Positions 40,819 through 50,796 of a DNA stretch of 64,000 nt are shown here, piece after piece. The notes under the pieces were generated by a model, which made no database searches, was not told where the DNA came from, and saw nothing but the letters and a program-made list of their open reading frames with translations. Each line of letters begins with the position of its first letter. Position 1 is the first letter of the stretch. This stretch comes from Nigrospora sphaerica (taxonomy: Eukaryota > Ascomycota > Sordariomycetes > Amphisphaeriales > Apiosporaceae), in NCBI GenBank assembly GCA_018287875.1, contig JAGVVL010000029.1, positions 372,001 to 436,000 of the forward strand, given 5' to 3'. The position numbers and the translations under genes are program-made.

Positions 40819-41154
40819 TTATTCTCCTACTGCAGATAAAAGAATATCTTGTAATTTTCCTTTAGCATAAAGATCCGCTACGATATCACTGCCGCCAATA
40901 AACTTTTTATTTACGTATAACTGAGGGAAAGTAGGCCATCCCGTAATTTCTTTTAATGCCTGTCGGATATCTGGATCCATCACATTGACTGACGTAAACT
41001 CTACCTTGCATTGTTGCAAAATATTAACCAATAAATTGGAAAAACCACATAAAGGTTCTTCTGGCTCTCCTTTCATATACAATACGATAGGATTGTTTTC
41101 TAAACATTGCTCGTGATCTGATAAAGAATAAACGGTATTAAACTGGTCAAACAT
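40819..41154 (-). CDS. grxD: Monothiol glutaredoxin
   Basis: 111-residue CGFS-type glutaredoxin that binds and transfers [2Fe-2S] clusters. Active site LCGFSN (about 35-40), the glutathione-binding WPTFPQLYVN and GGSDIV are clear. It ends 4 bp before lepB; the ribosome site of lepB is inside its last codons. One of several Fe-S genes in the window. Confidence 0.94.
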   Translation of the reverse strand: MFDQFNTVYSLSDHEQCLENNPIVLYMKGEPEEPLCGFSNLLVNILQQCKVEFTSVNVMDPDIRQALKEITGWPTFPQLYVNKKFIGGSDIVADLYAKGKLQDILLSAVGE

Positions 41155-41223
41155 AGTCGGCTATCCAATGTGAATGCAAAGACAATAAAAACAGTTTATT
41201 CTATCTTAAAAAATAAGAACGCC

Positions 41224-41311
41224 AAAAGAAAAAATGAAACGCATAATTAAAACCATTCTACTTTTTTGGTTAATGGGGCCTATTGGATTCAAGAGACACT
41301 ATAAAGCGTAG
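41224..41311 (+). other. Tiny unassigned reading frame before the DjlA-like gene
   Basis: A start at 41234 opens a 25-codon frame, hydrophobic then GPIGFKRHY, which recalls the GxxGxHRFY turn of TM2-domain proteins. Too short to assign; possibly a remnant. Confidence 0.2.
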
Positions 41312-41335
41312 AAATAATGATGAGTGATAGACAAA

Positions 41336-41733
41336 ATGTTAAGCTTTAATAATAAAGTGCTTGGTCTATTTTTAGGTTACCTATCAGGAGGACTGGTTGG
41401 CGCAGCCATTGGGCTTTACTCGGTCATCTTTTTGACCAGAATATGACTTATACTACTCAAGTAAGAGAAGATCTCAATGAGACTACCTACATACGCCATC
41501 GTCCTTATCAACACACGACTCAGTTAAAGCAAGCTTACCGTATACTCGGATTAAGCACTGAAGCAAGTTCAGAAGAAATTAAACAAGCCTACCGACGCAA
41601 AATAGGGCAATATCATCCGGATCGTTTAGCACAGCAAGATTTATCGCCCTTTCAACTAAAGCGTTGCCTTGAACAGTCTCATGCTTTTAAAACGGCATAT
41701 GAAACCATTTGCACTCTAAAGAATATCCATTAA
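41336..41733 (+). CDS. Short DjlA-like membrane J-domain protein
   Basis: About 132 residues. An N-terminal glycine-rich membrane segment (LGLFLGYLSGGLVGAAIGL) resembles that of DjlA. After a frame change at about 41411-41422 comes LFDQN and, from about residue 60, a J-domain with the HPD tripeptide (YHPDRLAQ). DjlA normally has a TerB-like domain between the two parts; here only about 30 residues separate them. Likely a DnaK co-chaperone at the inner membrane. Confidence 0.7.
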
Positions 41734-41747
41734 CTTTACTAGCCACT

Positions 41748-43930
41748 ATGCATGCCTTACCTTTTATAAACCATTTAAATCCAGAACAACAAAAAGCTGT
41801 CTTACTCACCCAACAACACTTACGAGTATTAGCAGGGGCAGGTAGCGGAAAAACACAAGTCTTAGTGTCTAGAATTGCGGCATTAATGCAAATAGAGCAA
41901 TTGCCTCCGAGCGCTTTTTTAGCTGTCACCTTTACTAATAAAGCGGCGAATGAAATGCGTCATCGGTTAACTAATCACATACAAACCGCATACGATAACT
42001 TGTGGGTCGGAACCTTTCATCATTTAGCGCATCGCTTATTAAGAATACACCACGAAGAGGCTGGTTTATCAAAAGATTTTCAAATCTTAGATGCGTCGGA
42101 TCAACAACGTCGACTTCGTCGTATTATTCAAGAAATGAAGCTTGATGAAAGTCGTTTTTCTCCTAAAGCGGTTCAATGGTTTATTAATCAAAAAAAGATG
42201 AAGGGTTACACGCGAACCAACTATCTTCAACGATTACTATGGATCCTTATCAAAAAGTACTAGTTAAAATTTTTGCAATTTATGAAGATAGCTGCCAGAA
42301 AGAGCATTTACTCGACTTCTCAGATTTACTACTACGTAGTCGCGATTTATTAATTCAAAATCCGGATATCTTACAGAAATACCATGAACGCTTTCGATAT
42401 ATTTTAGTGGATGAGTTTCAAGATACTAGCCATATGCAATATGAATGGATCAAGTTATTTACTGGTCCTCACACCTACTTAACCATTGTAGGCGATGACG
42501 ATCAGTCTATTTATGGTTGGAGAGGGGCTCAAATTGAAAACATGCATCGTTTTGAGCGAGATTTTGCTAATAGTCAAACCATTCGATTAGAGCAAAATTA
42601 TCGATCCACTACCACTATCTTGTCCGCAGCAAATGCATTAATCGCTAAAAATCAGCAACGACTCGGCAAAAACCTATGGACGGACAGTCAAGAAGGAGAA
42701 GCCATTCAAGTTTATCCAGCTATGAATGAATCAGAAGAAGCAAGATTTATTATAAAAGAAATCCAAAAAGCACACACCAACCAAACACCCTATAATGACA
42801 TCGCGATTCTTTACCGTTCTAACGCACAATCTCGGGTGCTAGAAGAGCGTTTAATGCAGGAAAATATTCCGTATCGAGTATATGGCGGGCAACGATTTTT
42901 TGATCGCAGTGAAATTAAAGATACCTTAGCCTATTTGAGATTAATTAATACGCCAGAAGATAATAGCGCTTTTGATCGAATTATTAACACACCGACTAGA
43001 GGGATTGGACAAAAAACACTTGATCTCATTCACGAGACCGCCCAACAAAATCATTTAACGTACTTTGAGGCAAGTCACCAATTACTGAGTGACTCTCTTT
43101 TATCCACGCGCAGTGCAAAAGCATTAAGTGGCTTCTTAGCGCTAATCACGCAAATTAAAAACACCATCCAAAACCATGCACTTCACACTCAAATTGAAAA
43201 AGTTTTACAACTGAGCGGCTTATTAGACTATTACCAGAAAGATCATCCCGATCATGCGCAAACCCGACAAGACAACCTAAATGAGCTCATGTATGCGGCC
43301 AATCAGTTTGCATTGTCCTCTGAAGAAGAAGCAACATTAGCTAGTTTCATTAATAAAATGACGCTAGACAGTAGCGAATATCAATCTAGTGAAGCTCAGC
43401 ATGATAGCGTGCAATTAATGACCTTGCACGCCGCTAAAGGATTGGAATTTCCTGTTGTATTTTTAACTGGTTTAGAAGAAGGCTTATTTCCTAGTCATTT
43501 ATCCCTTGAGAAACCCAGCGATATTGAAGAAGAGCGTCGCTTATGTTATGTCGGTATTACCCGTGCAATGCGCACACTATACTTAACCTATGCAAGAGTG
43601 AGAGCCTACCGAGGCACTGAAACCTATCGTCTTCCTTCTCGTTTTATAGAAGAAATACCTAGTCAATACTTATCCCCTATCCATAATCCTGTCACTTCCT
43701 CGTTGCAAGGTAAAACGACTATAGCACCTACCTATCGGAAGATACAATCTGATCGTCCCATTGGTAATACAGGTTTTCGGTTATCTCAAAAAGTACAACA
43801 TCCCCGTTTTGGGATCGGTAAAATTTTAGATACTGAAGGAGAAGGCGAATATGCCCGCGTACAAGTTAAATTCGATACCGTTGGAACCAAATGGCTAATC
43901 GTCAACTTTGCCAAACTCACCCCGATATGA
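41748..43930 (+). CDS. uvrD: DNA helicase II UvrD
   Basis: SF1 helicase of excision and mismatch repair. About 727 residues in two frames, changing within 42200-42245. Walker A AGAGSGKT (about 27-34), motif Ia TFTNKAANEM, motif II VDEFQDTS, motif III GDDDQSIYGWRGA, motif V MTLHAAKGLEF and motif VI RRLCYVGITRAM are all visible. The C-terminal segment with VQHPRFGIGKI is the UvrD-type RNA-polymerase-binding fold. Confidence 0.93.
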
Positions 43931-44008
43931 AGATAGGCTAGACGTCCTGCCTGGTTTTGACTATATTGAAATTAAGCCAGGATACAAAACATTTTAGAGG
44001 AACTAAAA

Positions 44009-45033
44009 GTGGAAAAGTCCTACAGGGAAGTAGTGCTGATGCTAGCTAATATAGAATATATTACAGGGCAGTTCTTTATACACATGAGAGCGAGCCAGCA
44101 TTGGGTCAGCAAGCAACGCATGCAAACTGCAGAAGATCTTAAAGCGTTCATTCGATTCCAAGTTATCGGACAGGAAATGCTTCATAATACCTTCGTGCGG
44201 ATGATAGAGGATACCTTTACCCAGCTAAAAGACGCAACCAAAAGATAAAAAGCGTTGACCATCAATCAACTCCACCTATAACAACGGTTAGCGCAAGCCC
44301 TTTGCAATTACTCGCACAAAGTCTCTACTCCCGTTGGTCACAAAGCGTTGCCGAGTATCAAACAGACCAGCTGTTTATTGCTCTTTCGAATAAGACCGAC
44401 CGTATTACTGGATTTAGAGAGGACACCTACCCAGAAGATAAAGCCTTACAATGTAAAGTCTATGATAAGCTACGCCACCTCCAAACAATAGCGAGACTTG
44501 CGAAAGAACGCTTGGATCAAACCTCTCCTCACTTCCCCTTTCGACATTTAAGTAAACCATACTCTCCTATTTCCAATAATAGCGTTAAACCCCCGCATAC
44601 TTTTCGCTGCACTAAACCTAACGCTCGTGCTTCTAGCCATACTAAGGCAAGGGCACAGCAATATGAATATTGGAGTGATCGACGCGCTTATAATATTTTA
44701 GACGATTTAGTAGAAGAGCGACCTCAATACCCAATTATTATGCCTAAACCCCAAGATGAAAGGATCCTCTCAGATTTTCAAAAAGACTTTACCAACGAAT
44801 GGAAGGAATTAAAAAGTCTTTCACAGTACTATATAAGATTTTTAAAAATGGAAGCTTTAAAACTCATTGATTTAGATACACCCTCAGACAGTAGCACAGC
44901 CAGCACTTATCTGAGCGCTTCAAGCCCATCTTCTACAGAAGGAAGCTCAAGCCCAAATCATACGACACCATCAAGCATAGAATCTACTGTCATACAAGAT
45001 TGCTATTCAGAGACAACGCATTGCCGCGTATAA
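44009..45033 (+). CDS. Unknown helical protein with Ser/Thr-rich tail, candidate effector
   Basis: About 340 residues if the two frames are one gene: a helical N-terminal 80 residues (GTG 44009 after GAGG), then a frame change near 44240-44252 with no stop between the frames, then a helical and Pro-rich middle (KPYSPISNN...) and a Ser/Thr-rich last 60 residues. No recognised domain, signal peptide or membrane segment. A disordered, Ser/Glu-containing end is common among Dot/Icm cargo; this is weak evidence. The second part might instead be its own gene starting at 44302. Confidence 0.5.
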
Positions 45034-45052
45034 GAGAGACGATACAATGCCC

Positions 45053-45080
45053 TTGCAATTTACAAAAAAGGGACTATCTT
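45053..45080 (+). promoter_or_regulatory. Promoter of RNase P RNA
   Basis: TTGCAA (45053-45058), 16 bp, TATCTT (45075-45080). The RNA's first paired base is 8 bp further on, the right distance for a transcription start. Confidence 0.5.
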
Positions 45081-45087
45081 ATTAAGA

Positions 45088-45456
45088 GAAGTCGGCCAGA
45101 CAGTCGCTATGAGATGTTATCTTGTAGAGGAAAGTCCGGGCTCCAAAGGACAACGATGCCAGGTAATGCCTGGGGGCGCAAGTCCACGGAAAGTGCAACA
45201 GAAAATAAACCGCCTTTGAATATTAGTAATTTACTCATATTCAATCAGGTAAGGGTGAAACGGTGTGGTAAGAGCACACCGCTTAATAGGTAACTATTAA
45301 GGCACGGCAAACCCCATCGGGAGCAAGATCAAATAGTAACCTCGCTTATCAGCAAGTGTGGTCCGCACTAGGTTCGGGTAGATCGCTAGAGGCTTTAGGT
45401 GACTAAAGTCCTAGATGAATGGCTGTCCACGACAGAACCCGGCTTATCGGCTGACT
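45088..45456 (+). ncRNA. rnpB: RNase P RNA (M1 RNA), type A
   Basis: About 369 nt. Conserved blocks are in order: GAGGAAAGTCCGGGC (P3/P4 side), the internal AAGGGTGAAACGG loop region, and ACAGAACCCGGCTTATCGG near the 3' end (P4 strand and tRNA CCA-binding loop). The terminal helix GTCGGCC/GGCTGAC closes it, followed by a T run that would end transcription. Confidence 0.95.
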
Positions 45457-45545
45457 TTTTTGCAAATCACCTTGAAACTATATAGGATTAAATAAATAGC
45501 TTTGACTGTATTATTACACCGGTATTTTTTGATTGACGGGATACG

Positions 45546-46436
45546 ATGATGAAAACCGCCTTACCTTCTTCTCACTTTGAATTAGCGGCTTCCAGTAGCC
45601 TAGATTTTTATTTACGACAAATAAAGCAAATCCCATTACTTAGCGTTGAAGAAGAGCAAAAACTAGCGGAACGTTTTTACTATGAAAAAAACTTAGAAGC
45701 CGCTAGAAAACTTATCATTTCTAATTTGCGATTTGTCGTTTATATTGCCCAAGGATATGCTAATTACGGCTTACCAATGAATGATTTAGTTCAGTCGGGT
45801 AATATAGGATTAATGAAGGCTGTCAAACGCTTTAACCCTAATGTTAAAGTACGCCTTATTTCGTTTGCAGTACACTGGATTAAAGCAGAGATTCAAGAAT
45901 TTATTTTAAAAAACTGGCGTATTGTAAGAGTCGCAACCACCAAAGCGAAACGCAAGCTGTTTTTTAACTTACGCAAAGCGAAGCAACGTCTCGGTTGGTC
46001 TACCCAAAAAGAAATCGCAGAAGTGGCAAAAGAGCTGAATGTAGATCCCGCTGATGTACAAAAGATGGAAGTACATTTAAGTGCTCGAGACATTTCGTTA
46101 GGAGGAGCTGTTGAAGAGCCTACCATGGATACGAATACCGAAAATCGAGTCCCTTTGGTTGCTTTTTCTGATTCTCGATATGATCCGGCCCGTCTATTAG
46201 AAGCCAATGACTTTACGACATGGAGTACAGATGCTTTACAAAAAGCAATGCAGCTTCTAGATACACGCAGTCGAGATGTTATTCAACAACGATGGCTTCA
46301 AGAACCCAAAGCCAAGCTAAAAGATTTAGCACAGCATTATAACCTCTCTATCGAACGGGTACGACAAATAGAAAAAAATGCTATGAAAACTTTAGCTAAC
46401 CGGCTCGGTAATAAAATGCAGGCTGAAGCAGCATGA
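45546..46436 (+). CDS. rpoH: Heat-shock sigma factor RpoH (sigma-32)
   Basis: Group 3 sigma factor directing heat-shock transcription. 296 residues, intact. Region 2 (LVVYIAQGYANYGLPMNDLVQSGNIGLM-type, here FVVYIAQGYANYGL), the RpoH box QRKLFFNLR-like KRKLFFNLRKAK (about 135) and region 4 (LKDLAQHYNLSIERVRQIE) are clear. Either ATG 45546 or 45549 could start. The stop overlaps a 51-codon gene. Confidence 0.92.
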   Translation: MMKTALPSSHFELAASSSLDFYLRQIKQIPLLSVEEEQKLAERFYYEKNLEAARKLIISNLRFVVYIAQGYANYGLPMNDLVQSGNIGLMKAVKRFNPNVKVRLISFAVHWIKAEIQEFILKNWRIVRVATTKAKRKLFFNLRKAKQRLGWSTQKEIAEVAKELNVDPADVQKMEVHLSARDISLGGAVEEPTMDTNTENRVPLVAFSDSRYDPARLLEANDFTTWSTDALQKAMQLLDTRSRDVIQQRWLQEPKAKLKDLAQHYNLSIERVRQIEKNAMKTLANRLGNKMQAEAA

Positions 46437-46588
46437 AATGGATCCAGCGATTATTTAAATCACATCACTATACCAGTGAAATCGATCAATTTTTAAAGCA
46501 GCTTAGAGAGTCAGAAGTCTCTTCTACCCCAGGAAAATTAATAAAGCAGGCATATTATAAAAAGTTAGTCGCAAAACGTGGTGAATAA
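46433..46588 (+). CDS. Small unknown protein coupled to rpoH
   Basis: 51 residues. Its start overlaps the rpoH stop as ATGA, and it ends at the base before the convergent sufS stop. Charged: FKSHHYTSEIDQFLKQLRE then a basic end. No family is recognised, though the EIDQFL start recalls small conserved proteins of unknown role. Translational coupling supports it as real. Confidence 0.5.
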   Translation: MKWIQRLFKSHHYTSEIDQFLKQLRESEVSSTPGKLIKQAYYKKLVAKRGE

Positions 46589-47817
46589 TCACCGACTGAA
46601 AATGTTACCAATTTTTCTAAGACTATGGCTCAAGTGATCGATTTCTTCAAAAGTATTGTATAAACCTAATGAAATTCGAGTGGTCGCAGGCACTTTAAGC
46701 ACACTCATTAGAGGCATCGCACAGTGATGGCCAGCTCGTACGGCAATACCCTCTTCATTTAAAAAAGTGGCCACATCATGTGGATGTACGTTATCCATAA
46801 TAATGGATGCCACCCCAATGCGTGAGCTCTCCCCTTCCCCTAGTACATGAAGACCTGGAATGCGCTTCAACTGCTCTATCATGTATTGAAATAAGGCTTT
46901 TTCATGCTGAATAATTGCTACTTTATCTAAAGCCTCCAGGTACTCAATTGTCACCCCCAGTCCAATCGCTTCAGCAATAGCAGGTGTCCCTGCCTCAAAA
47001 CGATGTGGCGGCAATGCATACTCGGTTTTTTCAAAGCTCACACGACTTATCATACCTCCTCCCCTTGCCACGGTGGCATACCCTCTAAATGAGCCATTTT
47101 AGCGTATAGTATTCCAATGGCATTAGGCCCATACATTTTATGGGCAGAAAAAGCATAAAAGTCACAATCTAGTTCCGTGACATGCACAGGCATATGCCCA
47201 ACTGCTTGTGCCCCATCAACTAATACAGGAATATTATGCTCGTGGGCTTTTTGAATGAGAGTCTTTAAAGGATTAATAATTCCTAACACATTAGAGATAT
47301 GCGTGATTGCAATCAACCGAGTCTTGTCATTTATTAAATGATCCAAGCTAGACCATTGAAGTGAGCCATTAGGCTTGACTGGAATCCAGCGCAACACGGC
47401 ACCGGTTTGTTCACAAAGTTGCTGCCATGGCACAATATTTGCATGATGTTCTACTTCAGAAAGCAGAATCTCATCTTTAGGTTGTAAACGCGGTTTAAGA
47501 TAGCTTTGTGCTACTAAATTAATCGATTCAGTTGTTCCTTTAGTAAATACAATCTCTTCTTTCTGCTTGGCATGAATAAAATGTTGTACTTTACTGCGAG
47601 CTTGTTCAAATCGCTCACTAGCGACTTCACTCAGTGAATAAATACCTCGATGCACATTACTATAATGATGTGCGTAAAATTCCTGCATCGCTTCAATAAC
47701 GGCGGTAGGTTTTTGTGTGCTAGCCGCATTATCTAGGTAAATAAGCGGCTTACCTCGCATTGTCGTTTGAAGAATAGGAAAATCGGAACGTATAGAGGCA
47801 ATATTAAAAGTAGACAT
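46589..47817 (-). CDS. sufS: Cysteine desulfurase SufS
   Basis: PLP enzyme releasing sulfur from cysteine for Fe-S assembly. About 408 residues in two frames (shift about 47058-47064, C run). Visible: YLDNAASTQKP, the PLP Lys in YAFSAHKMYGP, HRFEAGTPA, and the catalytic cysteine in RAGHHCAMPLM. It works with SufU or SufE and the SufBCD scaffold, which lie at 9.6 and 13.8 kb. It is preceded by ygfZ and infA on the same strand. Confidence 0.92.
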
Positions 47818-47987
47818 ACTAAAATATAGGATATAATAATTAATGGAAAAGCATCCACTGACGCTTTCCCTTACCTAATCTTTAGGCTTGAATCCTACAC
47901 CCCCTTTGGTTATAGGCAAGCCAATTCCAATAAAGAGACAAGTGACGAACAATAACTACCCGCATGATTAGTGCATAGACTAAGAGA

Positions 47988-48892
47988 TTAAGTAGCTAAG
48001 CAAATAACCTCAATAGGGGTCTCGCCAATCCATAATGGTTCACGGGTAATTACATGATCGATCACAGCCAATCCTTTAAATTGATCCAGTGTATCAGAAG
48101 CCTTGACTACATTGACTAGCACGCCATGCGGCTTCCTGATTGGTCTTTAACATCCATACCAGGCAAATAAGTCTCTAGACCATCAAAACTAATCTGGTAT
48201 AAGCCTTGTTTAGGCTTTCCCAAATAATGTAGCCGTGCGATCACTTCTTGTCCAATATAGCAACCTTTAGAAAAACTAACCCCTCCTTTTTGAGGATAAT
48301 GTAGTTGATGCGGAGTAAATCGGCTACGCGTATCAGGCAAAATATTTGCAACCCCACTCTCTATCTCTATCGTTTCCCATATTAAATGCTTTTTTATTGG
48401 AAAAGTAAGCTCCACTAAAGCACTGTCATTAAAACTACATACCATCACTCGAGGCTTATTTCCTGAAATAGCACAATAGAGATGGCTGTCAGTTACATAG
48501 CTTTGCTGTTCCTGTAACAAAGGAATACCTAAAGCAGAACATATGCTACTATTTTCTGTTCCAATCACGCCTATTTTTTTAACTGCCTGAGTGACATCTT
48601 GAAGAGACACTTTATAAAAAGGGAGGTACGGACGTAAATCTTGCATTAAAAACTGGATCATTGAGCGAGGTAGTACCAAATAATAATCTGGTGCTTTATA
48701 CAGCAACCGAAAAGTCGCCAATACCCTACCCTTAGGATTACAATGTACCCCCAAACGACTTTGTGATGCATTCACCTCTCTGACATCACAGCTTAGTTGT
48801 CCTTGTAATAAATCAAAACTTTTTTCACCTGAGACTTTTAATAGCGCAATTTCTTCTAAAGAAACAAAATCTATATCGAATAACATACTCAT
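47988..48892 (-). CDS. ygfZ: Folate-binding Fe-S protein maturation factor YgfZ
   Basis: Folate-dependent protein aiding assembly of some [4Fe-4S] enzymes. About 301 residues. The GcvT-like N-terminal half and the signature [17 protein letters not shown] (about 222-238) with the conserved Cys are clear. A frame change near 48112-48128 moves the last 40 codons to another frame, ending at 47988. Its ATGA start overlaps the infA stop. Confidence 0.88.
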
Positions 48893-49160
48893 TTTTCTAC
48901 AGGCGTTTGATGCTTATCTTTTATTCCTCGAAAAATAATGCGACCTTTGTTTAAATCATAACGATTCATTTCAACGGTTACGGTATCTCCTAAAGCAATT
49001 TGAATATAATTTTTACGCATTCGGCCAGCAACATAGGCTTTCTTAAGTAAGTAACCATTATCAAGTTCTACTTCAAAATTTGCATCGGGCAATCTTTTTT
49101 AACAACACCATGTCGTACAATTTCCGGCTCTTTAGAAGATTCGATAGAATATTTGGCCAT
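48889..49160 (-). CDS. infA: Translation initiation factor IF-1
   Basis: Single OB-fold protein of the 30S A site. The body ([27 protein letters not shown], cut here into its two strands, and [21 protein letters not shown]) is typical. The first strand and start are in another frame, moved by the six-T run 49095-49100. The stretch has an unusually long N-terminus: ATG 49160 gives MAK..., ATG 49193 adds eleven basic residues. The C-terminal tail [10 protein letters not shown] is also longer than usual. Confidence 0.85.
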
Positions 49161-49296
49161 TTTAGGTTTAGATGGTTTATTTATTTTTGGCATGCGGTTT
49201 CTCTAAAAACATGAATTTTGACTATTCTAATGCAATTTGCAAAGTAAAGCATGGGTTGAAAGTTTGACTTGTTACTCGTATGCTATGTAACGTATT

Positions 49297-49369
49297 GGGC
49301 CGTTAGCTCAGATGGCAGAGCAATTGACTCTTAATCAACAGGTCGCAGGTTCGACCCCTGCACGGCCCA
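49297..49369 (+). tRNA. tRNA-Lys(CTT)
   Basis: 73 nt. Acceptor GGGCCGT/ACGGCCC, anticodon loop CTCTTAA with anticodon CTT, T-arm GCAGG-TTCGACC-CCTGC. No CCA is encoded. Confidence 0.93.
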
Positions 49370-49456
49370 TCTAGCATTTTTAGTAAAGTGTTTACTATTT
49401 TTAATCTTTTGATGCCTGAATGGTCACAGATTCCATCAAAATATATTGATTACCTT

Positions 49457-49945
49457 ATGCATTACTTTATCTTAGGAACCCTTTGCTTGAGTCTTTTTAC
49501 GCATCAGATAAAAAGCGCTCCGCTACCTCAAGAGCGCTTATCAGTAGAAAGAAAAGCGCTACTTAAAGCAGCTGAAGAAATAGAAAAAGCATTACAAGAC
49601 CTGAGAAAGCTCGAAAAAGCAAAAGCGATTCAAGCTGGCCTTTCCATTGATCATTTGCCTAAGCCCCCGCAAACTGGCGCAATGAATCAATTAATTAGCA
49701 TCCCACACTGGGAAGGTCCATTAGAATCCTTATTGAATGCACTAGCGAAAAAGTATGATTACCAATTAAATATCATCGGAAGTAAACCCGCACTACCTAT
49801 TTTAGTTTCTATTGAAGTTCAAAACAAACCATTAGGCATGGTACTTCAAAATGTGGATTATCAGGCTGGTTCACGCGCACATCTCTCCGTTAACGATACC
49901 ACTCCACGCAGCATTGAATTACGTTATGTCGCCCCAGTTAGCTAA
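49457..49945 (+). CDS. dotD: Dot/Icm secretion protein DotD
   Basis: Outer-membrane-associated component of the type IVB secretion core, working with DotC and the secretin-like DotH. 162 residues from ATG 49457, which is the usual length and gives a signal-like start (FILGTLCLSLF). The C-terminal half, LLNALAKKYDYQLNIIGSKP...VSIEVQNKPLGMVLQNV, is a secretin N-domain-like fold. Cys is present in the right area, but the lipobox is not canonical. In-frame starts at 49388 or 49412 are possible. It overlaps dotC by 20 bp. Confidence 0.82.
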   Translation: MHYFILGTLCLSLFTHQIKSAPLPQERLSVERKALLKAAEEIEKALQDLRKLEKAKAIQAGLSIDHLPKPPQTGAMNQLISIPHWEGPLESLLNALAKKYDYQLNIIGSKPALPILVSIEVQNKPLGMVLQNVDYQAGSRAHLSVNDTTPRSIELRYVAPVS

Positions 49946-50796
49946 ATATTTACTGTATGCCTTATTAAGCCTTAGCTTGGTGGGATGCCCAGGACCTTTT
50001 GCGTCAAGACATTACCAAATGGCAGGCAATACGGATAGCTTGCAAGCATTGACTCAAGTGCATGCAATCCCTCAAAAAAACACAAAGGATACCGCAGCGC
50101 ATGCATTACGCTTACAAAGCATTAAAGAGTATGCATTTAGTATTAGTGCCCAAATCGCCTGCGCACATCATACCAAAGCATTAGAACAATTACTTAACAC
50201 CTTACATCACGAACTAGATCGCGTTTATAGTTTCACGCCCTGGTTATTAAATGATAATGTCTTACCCCTATTCTAATACAAGCCAAGCAGTCCATTCATC
50301 TCTCAGATGATACGACCATCCGTATTGCAGGGCAGACCTATCAAATTAAAGAAAATGCAAAATTTGTCAGCACCGCCCCTCATTGGTTATATGATTACTT
50401 ACTAAAAGATGCAGCACATTTAACCGATCATGTACCTAAGACGCTATTAGTCAATTTGCTACCTAAAAATCCTAAAGAACAAGCCCTTTGGAAAGCGACA
50501 GTTACGGAAGGATGGAAAGCGGGTATTGAGCAAGCACGCAATAGTTTTTTAATCAATTTAAACACGTTAGAACGCGATCTAAAAGGTCTGATTCTCTATC
50601 GCCAACTGCTAGCCAAAGGCATGATCACAGCCCCTACGTTGCTTATACCAACCTTGGCATCACAGGAGACGAATCTCACCTTAATATTAATGATCAACTC
50701 TTTAGACTCACCACCTTACCTACCTTGCAACATCAAACGGACAGCTGGGATCCATTGATTATTGATCAAACAAAAACTGACTCAAATGCAGACTAA
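49926..50796 (+). CDS. dotC: Dot/Icm secretion lipoprotein DotC
   Basis: Lipoprotein of the type IVB outer-membrane complex. The signal peptide ends in a proper lipobox LVGC. About 289 residues in three frames; shifts lie at the four-C runs 50265-50268 and 50631-50634. Middle and late segments (VTEGWKAGIEQARNSF, NINDQLFRLTTLP) fit the family. It is placed between dotD and dotB with overlaps on both sides, the order known from Legionella and Coxiella. The gene is described as it stands in this sequence. Confidence 0.85.

Noticed and set aside
45000..45293. 97-codon plus-strand open frame
   Set aside because: It runs through the RNase P RNA, whose conserved blocks explain the sequence.
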